Source of the DNA: Nymphaea colorata
Taxonomy: Eukaryota; Streptophyta; Magnoliopsida; Nymphaeales; Nymphaeaceae
Reading direction: 5' to 3'
Assembly (NCBI RefSeq): GCF_008831285.2
Contig: NC_045151.1
Location: 3,221,544-3,285,543 of the forward strand
Length of the DNA stretch: 64,000 bases
The notes beneath the pieces are model-generated. The model worked only from the letters and a program-made list of their open reading frames with translations. It did no database searches and had not been told where the DNA came from. How positions within the stretch are numbered: the stretch's first letter is position 1; each line of letters opens with the position of its first letter. Below are positions 24,119 through 35,562 of the stretch, piece by piece. The translations under genes and the position numbers were made by a program.

Positions 24119-27100
24119 CAATCCTCTCTAGATGACTAAAATTTCAAAATTTTTAAATAAAAACAGTCACTATATTGGCATTAGCAATGGATTATGGTTT
24201 GACGATACTTTAAGGTGGCTTTAACGACGATTTGTAGTCTTTTTATTAACGACGATTTGTAGTCTTTTTAATAATAAATTTTTAAGTTTTAGGCATCTCG
24301 TAACCCTGCGCATGGACTTTTCCAATATATATATATCTTATACCATTCTTTATTGGGAAAGATCACTGTCAATTCTTAGGAAATCAAATGGTGGAGATTA
24401 TATTACAAATATAGATCTAATTTTTCAAAAATGGACAAAGAACGTAGTTTAAGAAAACTTCATTCGTTTCCTTTTTTTTTTTCTCCCTTTCTCGCATCAT
24501 TTGAAGGGTATTCTTTTGAAAGACAAGGAATTTCATTTTTGCCCTGCTGAAAAGAACAACTTGCTTTCTATATTTACAATATCTCTGTTGTTCGATCTCC
24601 TTAAACTGATGACCTAGATGATTATCATGAAGTATAACATATCGAAGGGAGGGGGTCTGGTAATTACTTGCTGTCACACACACACACACACACACATATA
24701 TTTATATATAATTTAATAGATTTGGATGACTATATACCTGGAAATAGCACTTAGGCTCATATATTTGATATATACCGTACCTTTTACCTCTACGAATCAG
24801 GAAAAAAAAAAAACCAATATAAAAAATAAGTATCGATCCCGTTGACATAACAAGAGATACACTTAAGAAATCGTTTTTCCTTTCCATCTTGTACTGAAAC
24901 TAAGTTGCAGAGCCACGTTCATCCATGCGTGGAGAAGAGAGAGGTCGTCGTCAAGGTAAAAGCCTATGAAGGTTCCCTACATGGAAAAGGGTTGGAAAAC
25001 TCGGTAAAAGGAATTTCTTACAGGCGAAGTTAGGTAAGATGGGTGTTGAGTCCCGTAAGAGAATTTCTGATGTTTGTGCCTGATTCCTAACAGGCCATTC
25101 GACAAACGTAGTCCTTTCTGTAGAAATGGAGTACGCAAGGAGATAGCGATGGATTGATGGGAGAAGGAAGGAGAGTTTCCGATGCGAACGGAGTAGGAAG
25201 CCATCGTTTTCAAGGGACTGATGTTGCCGCTCGCACCCATTGACTGTGGAAAGGTTAGGCAAAGGCCGACGAATGCGGGACAACCAACCCGTAAGCCTTT
25301 AGGGCAACATCACTTCTCTTTTCCTTTCCTTCGCCATGCACTAGCTAAGGCTTCAAAACTTTAATTACAAAGTTAATGTTTCTTAAAACTTGAATCTGAC
25401 GGTTGGCCGGATTGAACTCAATAAAAACAATAAAAAGGATAGAAGAATCTTCGTCCTACAAGGACTAAGTGGGAAAAATAAAAATGTTACCCTTTTCTAA
25501 AAAATGAAATTATCATTGGCAAAACAAAAATTACTGTCAAATTAATTAAAAGGAAAATTAAATGCCTCTGAAGGATCGACTTTAGTTCTTCCTAACATGC
25601 ACAGTATCCATTTTGCTAAAGAATAATACTAATAAATTTAAGAATTTTAAAGGGCAATAATATGTAAATGAAAAAAATTTGCTTTGAAATATCAATATAA
25701 AAATAAGTGCTTTTTTTGGGTCTAGGAAATTGTTCACACATTGTCCACACCTGCCTCCGCCCCTATAACTGGGTTGGTATTTGGCTCACATCCACAGCCA
25801 TGTAGGATTTCTAGTTGCGCCCCTAGTTTTAATTTGGTCACAAAAAAAAAAAATTGTTCTTAAGAGTGTATGGTGGTGGTGTTTGTGATCATCATATTCC
25901 GTTTGCTAGTAGACATCATATAGGTTAAATGTTTTTGGTCTTGTGTGCATTTCTTTGTAAAGATGAAATTAATCACCGGTTCATATATATTATGTCAAAA
26001 CCTTCAAATTTAATCCTAAATTGAAACATGTTTGGTAATGGTAACGGATAAGAAACACGATGAATAAGCTCAGGTTGAGCAAAAACATCAGCTGTCTTTT
26101 GTTGGAAGTTAAAATTAATTAATTATACGATCTAATTACCAGTAAGAGTACGAACATGTTCACTTGAATCATGCTTTCAAGTAATACGAGTCTTCTTTTT
26201 TATAAATGCAATTGCATAAAGGGATATAAAATGTTAAATTTAATTATAAGAGTAAAAAAAGCTTACATAGCAGGTCGACATACATTAAAGTTTAAAACGT
26301 TTTACAAATTAATGTTCTTAGCTTCGTCCATTCATATACTGTGAAAAGAAACTCAAGCATTTTGGGGCAACCATACGAAACATGTTTTGGTAAATTATAG
26401 TATATATATATATATATATATAAGAATTCTATATTGTCACGGGCCAGATATTTCTAGATGGCTAAAAACAAAAAAAAAACTGTCATTAAAAGTACCATGA
26501 ATCATTGCTAAAAACACCATGAATTGTTGCTGCATTATAAGCAGTCGCTAATGGTCATATGACAACTGTTTGGTAATGACAGATTTTTAATTTTTAGTCA
26601 TTCAGCAGTGTCTTGAACACAACAGTATAGAACTCTTAGATATATATGTGTGTCAGTGTATGCCCATGTGCGTATGTATATAGTATTTAAGGAAGAGAAG
26701 AGAAAATAAACCATTTTCAAATAAATTAGAAACTATTAGTTGTAAAAGTGCTTTGTAAATTGAGTTATTATCCATTTTCAGCCATCTGCAAAATTGACAG
26801 CTTACTGTAATAGCCAGTTTTTCTTTTGGGTACTTATATATGCATGTAACTAAGAATGTCACAAGCTTTGTATGTGCAACTTTGATTAACATACGCGAAA
26901 TAAAAATATTTAGAAGAAAATTTGTTTCTCTTACCCGATCTCTATGGTTGTGGCTCATTAAGATACGTGTAGAATAAGTGTAATTTTACGTCTGCTTGTT
27001 AGGATTTGAAGACATGTAATGTTGAAGAAAGAAAATAACTGGAGGAAGATGTTTGATGTACCTCCGCTTCGTTATTTTCTTGTTCTCGTCTGTTACCGCT

Positions 27101-30100
27101 GCTACGGCCTTTGAAATAGTCGCAATTGATGTTTCCTTTCAACGTCTCCAAAGCTGTCCATGGCGTCCTTTTGCTTACCAAGTCATCACAATTTTCCTCC
27201 TCCCATCTTCTGTTCTCAAATAGTAAAGAATTTAATAAGGTGTATAAAAAATGGGACAGGAAATTTAACTTAAAAGGAAAAAAAATCTTAATTGATGAGT
27301 TTGAAAAATTGTGCATCACAAGTTTTTTAAAGAAAAATTATGGTGGTAGGCTTCAAGGGGCATAGTTCAACTGGGTGGCAAGGCCGTTCACATTCAAGGG
27401 TTCGAGATTCAACTCGAGTGGCTGCTATCACATTTCAGTTCATTATTCTTTTGGGCTGCAAACGTAGCCATCATCAAACTCCAGTTTAAAGTTGTAACAT
27501 AAGTCTACGAAAGCCTTAAAGCATGTTAGAACTTCGAAGACATAAGGGTATAGTTTGGAAGTTTTACAATAAAAGTGGTTCTTTTAAGTAAACAATCAAA
27601 ATGAAAAACATAATACGCAAATATGTCGGCATAAATTCTAAAATATGTATGGTCTTTAAACTTCAGAGAACATCATTACCCTTTTCGTCAATATTTTCTC
27701 TTTTCCAGGAAATTCTTCTTACAAAAAACTAAAGGACCATAGGTCGAAGGATCAAGCACAACTTTAAAGTCTGATGTTAAAGATTCTTTCATTTATGAGT
27801 TTGGGGATTTCATGGAAAATGCTAAGTAGCTAATACTGTGAAGTTTTTCCTTTTGTGCTGAGTCAACCGCACCCAGCCTTCTGGAACAGGGATCTGGTGC
27901 AACTTAACTAGTTAACTTAATAGTCTTTGTGCCATTACTTAAGATCATATCTCAATTTAGTGTTTTGTTGCTGTATCGTGGATACTTGCATAACTGAAGA
28001 ACTCAAAAATATCATATATAACTCAATCAGGTTTGTTGATGTACAACGACTAAAGCCAGGAGAACTTACCTATTCAATGAACAGCCATGGTGAGAATAAT
28101 CGTGCATGAAGTTGAAGTTTCGAGAGGTTTCTGATGACAACTCAGATTCATGACCATTATCATAGCGAAATGGCCTCTTGGTGATCTGCGTCTCTGTGGC
28201 AAAAGGAAAGAGGAAGTGTTTATGTAATTATATTTCGATCGACTATATATTTTTCCATTAAAAAACACGATAAATATCTTGGTGGGTAGTGCTGCTTACC
28301 TGCCTTCATGCCATTCTTACTGCTTCTATACATCTGCAGAAGCCAAACAAACTATTAATTCAACTGAACTTCCTTCATTCAGAAAAAAACATGAGCTGGT
28401 TCTTTTCCTTTTTCAATAGTAAAATTTCTGAACTTGGCCTCGGATATAATTATACATAACATTGTGCACTTAAATATAAGCATTTCCATTCCAACTAACC
28501 GTGCATTTCTTCTATTGCTTAGGACTTAGGAGATGATGAAGGTGAATTTTTTGATCAGTGAAAGACAGGCACATAACCGATTGAAGCCTAAACATGCCAT
28601 CCAAGTTTTTCAGACACTTGTCACACAAAAGCCTCAACAGGCACCATTATCGTAGCTAACCTTTGAGATCTCTCCGTTAATTATAACCACGAATTCGTCA
28701 ACTAACTCACAGAATCGATTTCACTGTGGAAGAAAATGTGTTAGATTCCACAGGTGGACCTCATTCTACCTCTTGTTCACAAGCAATATCATAACTAAAC
28801 ATTCAATTATTTCCATAAATTCAGCCAGGATAAATGACAATCTTAAATGAAGATGGGCCATGCGTAAACCAGTTGGAAGCAGGTTCTTTTTTTTTTTCTG
28901 TAATTATGAATAGTTCTTTAGTTATGGCATATTAACAGTTGGTGGTCAAACATAGGTTGAAATTCGTAGCAGACAGTTTCTTACTAGCCTTTGTTATATA
29001 TGTGCCGCACACAACAGTCTACCTGAATAAATGGCCATTCTTTTACTGAAAGTAAGTAGAATTAATTGAGAAAATAAAAGACCAGCATTCATTTAAAAAG
29101 CAGAAAGGAGTAGGTGGCAAAAGTTTTGATGAAATGCTTCAATTCATCGACTTAATATCAGTAAAATGCATAGGCCAATAATTAATTCCAGAGGGAGAGA
29201 GAGGGAGAGACAGCAAGGTACTTCTCGTGGACAAAGGAGCAGAAAAGAAATGATCAGTTCCGAAAAATGATGGCCGCTCGAATTTATTGGTTTTTTCCCA
29301 ATTATCATGCGTGGAAAGTTGAGAGTCAGGTTTTTACGGAGAACTACAGATTCCTAGCAGGTAGAATTTTATTTTCAACGGTCCTTTTTTTTTTTTTTTT
29401 TCTTTTGAAGATCGTTTGCCTGTTCACTGTTTTTGTTGCATGCTTTAGGAGAGGAAACCAGTTTGGTGTTCGACGTTGTCTCTGCACTCACCTGAAGATG
29501 GCTTTTTACATGAGAAATCTTCAATCCCTTCAGTCCCATCATCTGAAGAACAAGCTTCGGCGTTGCCTCTGCATCGCAAACAAGGAATCTACATCATTAT
29601 CGTTAGCATCACTTGTAATTACCGGGACAAACTTTGGCACCAATATGACCAATATTTAACTAGCAAGAATTACTTCGATCCTAAAAAATAATGAAGATTT
29701 TCTTGCTGACTCCTTATGGAATTATATAACAAGGAATCAACATCATCATCGTTAGCATCACCTGTAATTACTGAGACAAACTTTGGCACCAATAATTACT
29801 TCGATTCTAAAAACTAAAGAAGATTTTCTTGCTAAATACTTATGGAATTATATATCTTCCTCAAATATCGGAAGAAATATACAAAGAAACAAATCTTCAA
29901 GGTTATCAAAATCGCCGTCGTGTACCAACATCAACACGTTCATAATTATCGTCATCATCAGTGTTAATATGAACTTGCGAAGATGTCTGGTGCTAGAATC
30001 TATTGCGTTTCTAAGTGAGGAAAAAGAAAAGAATCAAACAAAAGAAAAAAGGACGTTCGAGGTGGGAAAGAAAGGAGAGACAGCATACTGCGGTGGCCAC

Positions 30101-30215
30101 CAAGATGGTCAATAGCTTCGACGAAGCAGCGGTGGAGGTCGGGAGTCCATTGAAGCCGAGGAGTCTTCGATCTGATATACTGTCTCACACCTCCCACCTT
30201 CTTGCACTTTCCCAT
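23692..30215 (-). CDS. GARP (G2-like, MYB-like) transcription factor, six exons
   Basis: Exons on the minus strand: 30089-30215, 29492-29568, 28300-28333, 28070-28193, 27062-27209, 23692-24021. Every intron is GT-AG and the phases join without a stop, giving 279 residues. The ATG at 30215 follows an in-frame TAA directly. The GARP domain covers residues about 18-72: TPRLQWTPDLHRCFVEAIDH, GGHRKATPKLVLQMM and KISHVKSHLQMYRS. The split points (after GGHR and before MYRS) match those of plant G2-like genes. The C-terminus carries INLDLSIS, close to the LxLxL EAR motif, suggesting a repressor that binds DNA in the nucleus. Family known: single-repeat MYB-like regulators related to the Arabidopsis At1g14600/At2g40260 group. 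Less sure: the exon 5 donor (GAG|GTACAT) and the last acceptor (24021 or 24018, both in frame); without the last splice the protein would end at 26999. Confidence 0.85.
24080..24116. repeat. (AT)n microsatellite in intron 5
   Basis: Alternating AT, ending in AATTCA. It lies about 60 bp upstream of the last acceptor on the minus strand and creates a false open frame across it. Confidence 0.97.
24977..25240 (-). other. Unassigned ORF inside intron 5, transit-peptide-like
   Basis: An 87-codon frame; from an internal Met it reads MASYSVRIGNSPSFSHQSIA, then LRTPFLQKGLRLSNG. It is rich in Ser, Arg, Lys and poor in acidic residues, as chloroplast transit peptides are. The patch is GC-richer than the surrounding intron. 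I recognise no mature domain. It could be the first exon of a nested or captured gene fragment, or chance; an overlapping frame (24951-25283) is also open. Confidence 0.3.
26421..26638. mobile_element. Small inverted-repeat transposon (MITE) in intron 5
   Basis: The left end TAAGAATTCTATATTGT matches the reverse complement of the right end, TAAGAGTTCTATACTGT, at 15 of 17 bases. The element is 218 bp, sits between TA-rich flanks (TATATATA on both sides) and has internal GGCTAAAAAC and TTTTTAGTCA blocks. The size and TA flanks suggest a Stowaway- or Tourist-like MITE; the family is not certain. Confidence 0.65.
29578..29852. repeat. Direct duplication of about 130-150 bp around the intron 1 start
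   Basis: AACAAGGAATC opens both copies (near 29578 and 29730). Each continues through ATCGTTAGCATCAC, TGTAATTAC, ACAAACTTTGGCACCAAT, AATTACTTCGAT and GAAGATTTTCTTGCT to TTATGGAATTATAT. The second copy lacks about 15 bp. The duplicate lies in intron 1 of the GARP gene, right next to exon 2, and does not include coding sequence. Confidence 0.9.
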
Positions 30216-30420
30216 TTATGTTTCCTTTCCTCTTCGGATTTCTTTTTCTCCTTCTTCCCCTTTTTCTTCTTCTTCTTCTTCTTCTTCTTCTTCTTCTTCT
30301 TCTTCCCAGCTTCTTCTTCTTCTTTGTCTTTTCCCTCTTCAGATCAGAATTCCTTATGGAATGAAAAAGGTCGTAGGGTGAAATGATAAGGAACAGAGAC
30401 AGGCGCTATGGGCCCTTTTA
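30216..30420 (-). promoter_or_regulatory. Probable 5' leader of the GARP gene with (GAA)n tract
   Basis: On the transcribed (minus) strand a GAA tract at 30264-30324, with one interruption, lies about 50-110 bases upstream of the ATG. Purine-rich GAA/GA leaders are common in plant 5' untranslated regions. No convincing TATA box was found close by, so the transcription start is not fixed. The plus-strand frame that crosses this tract encodes a run of Phe and is an artefact. Confidence 0.4.
30264..30305 (+). repeat. (CTT)n microsatellite
   Basis: Fourteen or so CTT units on +, read as GAA on the strand of the GARP gene. Confidence 0.97.
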
Positions 30421-30572
30421 TTGGGCGGAAGATAGAGAGGGAGAAAGAAATGGAGACTGTCGGGACTTTGAACACTCAACTGTGGAAAAAGTTGCTGTGT
30501 GGACCACATTGATTAATTTTTTAAAGAAGCTCCTATTTTTACTTAAATCGCCTTTGGCCTCCTTTTTTGGAT

Positions 30573-30648
30573 GGAGAAATTTCTCTTTCATTTTGTTTTG
30601 TTATTGGCCAGAGAAATTTCTCTTTCATTTTGTTTTGTTATTGGCCAG
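30573..30648. repeat. Two tandem copies of a 38 bp unit
   Basis: GAGAAATTTCTCTTTCATTT begins at 30573 and again at 30611; both continue through TGTTTTGTTATTGGCCA. Each copy starts with a small palindrome (GAGAAATTTCTC). Confidence 0.95.
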
Positions 30649-30649
30649 C

Positions 30650-31990
30650 AGTCAAAGCCCTCCCTTTTTGTCTTCATCAATAGGTCTAGAACTGCTTCAA
30701 AACTTAGGTAAACTCAACTCAACCTGAGTATCATACTATCATGATTTACAATCTAAAAGAATAGCAGCCACGGAAATTGAATTGATGGCTGGGCTCTTGC
30801 CGATCTGCCAGCCAATAAGCTAGGCTAGCTTTCTCAAATAAGTTATTAGCTAGCAGTCATTCACAAACAATAAATGAGAAAATTTTCATCCGATGATCCA
30901 CAGTTAAGCAACAATTTCCAAATCTTTTCATGCTTTTTCCCTAGTGCAGGCCCCTTCTTTGCTATAACTGCCAAATAAGGGCTCATATTTTATGTAACTT
31001 TCAGTATAAGTCACCAAGTTTCCACTTAAATTATAATGGCATCTTCAAGATAGTCCATGCCTTGTAGAGTATGTTTTCCAAGTCATTTAACTGGTTCCTT
31101 GCTTAAGCATCAATATTAGGCGCTCAGGTCCAATTATTGAACCCGTGTGTACATCCAGACTGACCGATTCTAGTCCATCAGCCACGTGCCCAAATATCCA
31201 TATTATCATCACCCAAACAAATTCTAATATCCCTTAATCTGTTCAAAGTCATACCACAAGTATGAATAGGGCCAAGCTGCTGTCGAAACTCTTTCTCTCA
31301 CTCTTTATATATATATATATATATAATAAATGAAAATTAAATGGCCGCTCCAACTTTTTAAAGTCATCGAGCCATCGAATTTATATTTTTTGATTCATGA
31401 TAGATGGTTAAGAAAAAAATAAAGTTACAAAAGTGATAGATGGTTTCAATAATAAGTCTGCTTTAGGTGGACAGTATTGGTTAGATGACTGGGTGATTCT
31501 AGATAATCAAAATCATTATATATATATATATATATATATAAAATCCAATGAGATATCTACTGTAGGTCAAAATCAATGGCTGAAACACATCAATTTTTGT
31601 TTACGAAAAGGAAAAGGCTAAGAAAACTAATGAAAGTTGGACACATTCCAAACTTTGGATCACGTTGAACACATTTATGACATTAGGTGGGTTCAAAACA
31701 ACTCGAACAGTAAAATTGATCTACAAATTCCCAACCGTATATGAACGGCGGTGGTGACCACTCAGCACATATATGTTGGTGAAGTCGTGTGTACATGCAA
31801 TTCTTTTTCCTTTTTTCACTTTTTCCAAATTCAACCCTAGACCGGAACCGTAACACAGAATTGAAAAAGTTAGGCGTGTGTTCCGACCTAACATAAATGG
31901 CATCTTACTACGTTGCTGAAAATTGCAAAGGCATTATGTAGGCGTGGTCGTGGCGGCCAAAGTGGAAGTTGAGCCTGACTCGCCGGAATT
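30650..31990. other. Intergenic, upstream of the GARP gene
   Basis: No gene recognised. Short AT microsatellites at about 31306-31325 and 31517-31540. This is the upstream region of the minus-strand GARP gene, but no regulatory motif stands out beyond general AT-richness. Confidence 0.4.
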
Positions 31991-32310
31991 GGGAAACAAA
32001 GTCAAAAAGTCTGAATGGAATTGGTGAGGCAAAGCCGTGGAATTTCTCGGCTTCTTCTTCTCCCTCTTGGATTTCTCACCTCTTCAAGACGCTGCAGTAA
32101 AGTCACATGCCAATTAAAGGCGGTGCCGAATCCCGGGCCCACTCTCTCTTTCCGATCCCCTGATTCCAGGGCCAGGGCAACAGGCAAATTCTATCATGCA
32201 AGAGGAAGTTACCGAAACGCCCACGCCATCGCTACCTGCCGAATTATGAAGCGATTAGAATTTGCGGCGGCCCTAGCGCGGACAATACGTGTGACGGGTA
32301 AGAAGTGTTG
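31990..32310. other. GC-rich island of unknown function
   Basis: Base composition rises sharply against AT-rich flanks. Both strands are open (32015-32317 on +, 32002-32187 on -), as expected from composition. A plus-strand reading has SASSSPSWISHLF near 32040-32090. No domain recognised. It may be the 5' exon or promoter of an unrecognised gene, or an old insertion. Confidence 0.35.
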
Positions 32311-32725
32311 TTGCTAAGACCATCTTTTGTGTTGAATGTGATCAAAACTAAAATTTTGTTCACTAATGAGTTAGGCGTAAGTCATTTTAAGTTGTTAATG
32401 GTGGCAATGAATTTATATATTAAAATCTAGCGGTTAGCTCTGTGATTGAATGGTTGTTTTTTAATTTTGTGTCACAAAAAACCGTCGCAAATGATTTGTT
32501 GCATTCTTAAAAACCTTAATTAAGCAAATGGGCATTGCAAATACACATTTTGCATTCGGTTTTAACGATACAAAATAAAAAAAAAAAATCATCCAACCAC
32601 AAACAAAGATAACCAATTGTTTTCACTTCCTCTATGTACATATAGATGTCGCGGCATTGAAATTGTCGGGCTCTAATATTTAAAAACTATTGCTAAGAAC
32701 ATTATGCAACAGAAGCATCAAGGGC

Positions 32726-32905
32726 GGAGCCAAGGCGGGGCTCGCATGGGCCCTGGCCCCACCTCAAAAAAGTTTTTAAATTTACATGTAAATTTTAAAA
32801 AATTTCATTTGTCTTATATAAAAATTTAAAAAAAAAACATTTCAACACCTCTCAAAATTTAGAAACTTTAATTCGGCCACCCTCATGAAAAAATTTTGGC
32901 TCTGT
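32726..32905. mobile_element. Short hAT-like repeat (GGGCGGAGCC family)
   Basis: Left end GGGCGGAGCCAAG, right end TTTTGGCTCT, inverted with mismatches. GCATCAAG before the left end and GTATCAAT at the right end agree at 6 of 8 bases, which could be an 8 bp target duplication. The CAGGGGCGGAGCC-type terminus is a known feature of plant non-autonomous hAT elements. Confidence 0.5.
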
Positions 32906-33396
32906 ATCAATAATTTATGGTATAATAACTATTTATGGTGTTTTAAACAACGGTTTATAGTGCATTGAGATATGACTTTTAGATATTTAGTTATCTGAGA
33001 AGCATATTTCAATTTTTCTATGTATATGTTGAAATATTTGACCTTGGTCAATACAAAAGTTTGTTGATCGCATTTATTTTGTAGCGAACCCTAGATGCTT
33101 GAGGGTAGGTCGGGCGACCAAATAAAGTTGATCAATATTCTTCGGCTTGACAATTGCTCATTGATGGTATGCAAGAAAACAACCGAACGTTAGCTGGTCT
33201 GTATTCATCAAGAAGCCCAGTAGGAGAATCCATTCCTTACATTCATCACGGCCGGTCTTCCGTTGGTCTCACCTGATCAGCAGACCATTTATGTATACCT
33301 AAGTTAATGTAATATAAATAAAATTTTTTTTTGGTACCTATACGTAATGTTATCTAAAACACTTTAAGAATGCCTTTTTTAAGGGAAAGTGGCATA

Positions 33397-33397
<1 letters not shown>

Positions 33398-33427
<30 letters not shown>
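33398..33427. repeat. (TTA)n microsatellite
   Basis: About ten TTA units followed by a T run. Confidence 0.97.
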
Positions 33428-33764
33428 TTTTTGGATCAGCCAAGTTGAGATCACGAATTGACTCATCCAACACAAGCCACAAGCAACAGAGTTATGAGTG
33501 GAGGAATCAACTCTGATCATGGGCTATGCAGGTAGTGGGTCCATTAAGTGACTCATGATCACTATAAAATGCACTGCAATAGCTGCCCAACATGGATAGT
33601 TTTTGTTGTCTTCTTAATTTGTGGGCCGGACTGGATAAACGAGGAGCTTATTATAGGTCTAATAGCTCAAGATAGTCAAAGTAAGTATTCCAATGGAGAT
33701 AGAGCGGCAAAATGGCTGTGGAATCTCTATCTAGGAGGAGGTGGGGCAGGAAAGAGATACCCCC

Positions 33765-34010
33765 AAGAAGGCTGAAGGTTTTTCCCCTTTTTTCCTGCTC
33801 ATGGAGTTCAGGGCAGGACCTGGGCAAGAAGGGATATCTGCCAACTAAACATACATAGAATTAATACCAACAAAGAAGAGGCTGAAGCTTTTTCCCCTTT
33901 TTCCCTCTTTATGGAGTTTAGGGTGGCTTCAGGACCTAGGTAAGAAGGAGAATATCCGTCAACTAAGCATCGGATGCCCACTGTTTACAGTCCATAGGAT
34001 TAATACCAAT
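33765..34010. repeat. Direct duplication of about 115-130 bp
   Basis: Both copies contain GAGGCTGAAG/GAAGGCTGAAG, TTTTTCCCCTTTTT, ATGGAGTT, AGGACCT, AAGAAGG, ATCTGCCAACTAA/ATCCGTCAACTAA and GATTAATACCAA. The second copy has an extra 20-25 bp before the last block. Confidence 0.85.
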
Positions 34011-34957
34011 GAAATCAAACTGACAACTGAACTTTTATCGGGCTGCCAGTCTGATGAGATGCATTGTGCCCCTCCGGACTGCAATCTCTAGCTAAGGGGA
34101 AAATAAAACAAGAAGAGAATAAATATATATGTGGTTGATGGAGTATCATTCACCCTTGTTTTGTATATCAAGTCCGTGTACATTAGTCAGAAGCACTAGG
34201 GATGAACAAGAAACAAGGTGTTCAATCAGACCAACTACCATTGATTAATATCACCAGAGGAATATATATAGTAACGACTGCGTGCAACGTAATTGCACAT
34301 AAAATCACAGATGGAAATCTATTTTAAAAGCTTTAACCGTACAAATGTTGTCTAGGATTTCAGAACATATAAATACATGCTTTGATCAGCTTATTATTTC
34401 GATGCGCATTATAACTTACAAACTTGTTGAAATATTAAGATGTTGAATTTTGACTTCATCGGATCATGTTTACACCATTCAAGTAAAGCATTTCAAAACT
34501 GGTTTTTAAGTTTAGAAGCGCGTGGACCACATGTGCGTGGGTACAATTTTGAAATAGTCATTGAACATTTAATTTCTAATGGCAATGGCACCAAAGTCGT
34601 GCAGTTATATTTGCATAGGATACATCATCCTCTAGAACATTACCAACTTCTCTCTCTCTCTCTCTCTCCACCTTCTCTTCGCCGGAGTCTGTAGCTCGTC
34701 TTGTGTAGGGGAGATATTCATTTTGCCATTCAACTGCGGCGTCGTCCTCTTTCTGCGGTTGGGTGATGTTATCGTTCTGTCCTTCCACTCTCTTTCCATC
34801 CCTCTTGTTTTGTTTTTTCTATACGTTGTATTATATATTTCCTCTTTTGCTTCTGTCTTGCGGTTTGTTACTGTAGCTAGGGGACTTCTTGTTCCCAATT
34901 TTTGTATCTAGGAGACTTCTTGTCTCCAAATTTTGATATACATTCCCATTTTATCAT

Positions 34958-35001
34958 CTCTCTCTCTCTTTCTCTCTCTAGAGAGAGAGAGAGAAAGAGA
35001 A
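34958..35001. repeat. (CT)n/(AG)n inverted microsatellite
   Basis: CTCTCTCTCTTTCTCTCTCT is followed immediately by AGAGAGAGAGAGAGAAAGAG, a near-perfect self-complementary stretch that could form a hairpin of about 20 bp. Confidence 0.9.
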
Positions 35002-35562
35002 TCGATCCACATTAGCCCCAATGGCATCAACACTCCTCCATATCATCAAGATAATGCTATCTAAGAATTGAATTGAGGACGTGGGCTTACATACCACCAG
35101 CCCCACTGGTTACACTACCAAGCATTTGACACATACAAAGAGAGAGAGAGAGATTCTCGAACATTCATACTAATGAAATAAATATAAATGTTTTATGGTA
35201 CGAGGTCTGCATTTGGCGATTTTGTGAGAAGGTGATGTATATATAGACGTTCATGTTTCTATTGTGCAACGCATCACATTGATCTAATCATGTGGATGAC
35301 TTTTACCACGAAACTATTAAACATGTTAGTATCTTTAATCGTACACTTTATTCATCATACAACTAAAAACTTTTTTGGTTCACTGCATGGTGCTTCAAAG
35401 AATGTTGAGAAATCATGTTTGGCAATGCTTCACCATACAAAAACATTAATTAACTAAAAACATAGTAATCAAGATCAAGGTAAGTTTTTCCAGATATTTG
35501 ATTTAGGAAAATCAAGGGATTGAGCTGTATATGAACAATTAGATAAAGCTTATCTTGCAATT

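Larger units (their letters stand above)
24022..27061 (-). other. Intron 5 of the GARP gene, about 3 kb
   Basis: The longest intron, bounded by GT (27061) and AG (24022). It holds an AT microsatellite (24080-24116), a duplicated AACGACGATTTGTAGTCTTT unit (two copies near 24219 and 24248), an AC microsatellite (24675-24697), an unrelated minus-strand ORF (24977-25240) and a small inverted-repeat transposon (26421-26638). Other introns: 29569-30088, 28334-29491, 28194-28299 and 27210-28069. Confidence 0.7.
32910..35560. other. Intergenic AT-rich DNA
   Basis: No gene supported. The 75-codon ORF at 33548-33775 (+) and those around 34440-34911 have no family resemblance; the latter follow a CT-rich tract (34649-34670). 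Holds an ATT microsatellite, a 115-130 bp duplication and a CT/AG hairpin listed separately. Confidence 0.4.

Noticed and set aside
30015-30386. 123-codon plus-strand ORF with a long Phe run
   Set aside because: It is antisense to the GARP gene's first exon and its (GAA)n leader; the Phe run is the CTT microsatellite.
32015-32317. 100-codon plus-strand ORF
   Set aside because: Both strands are open because of GC-rich composition; no domain or start context supports a gene.
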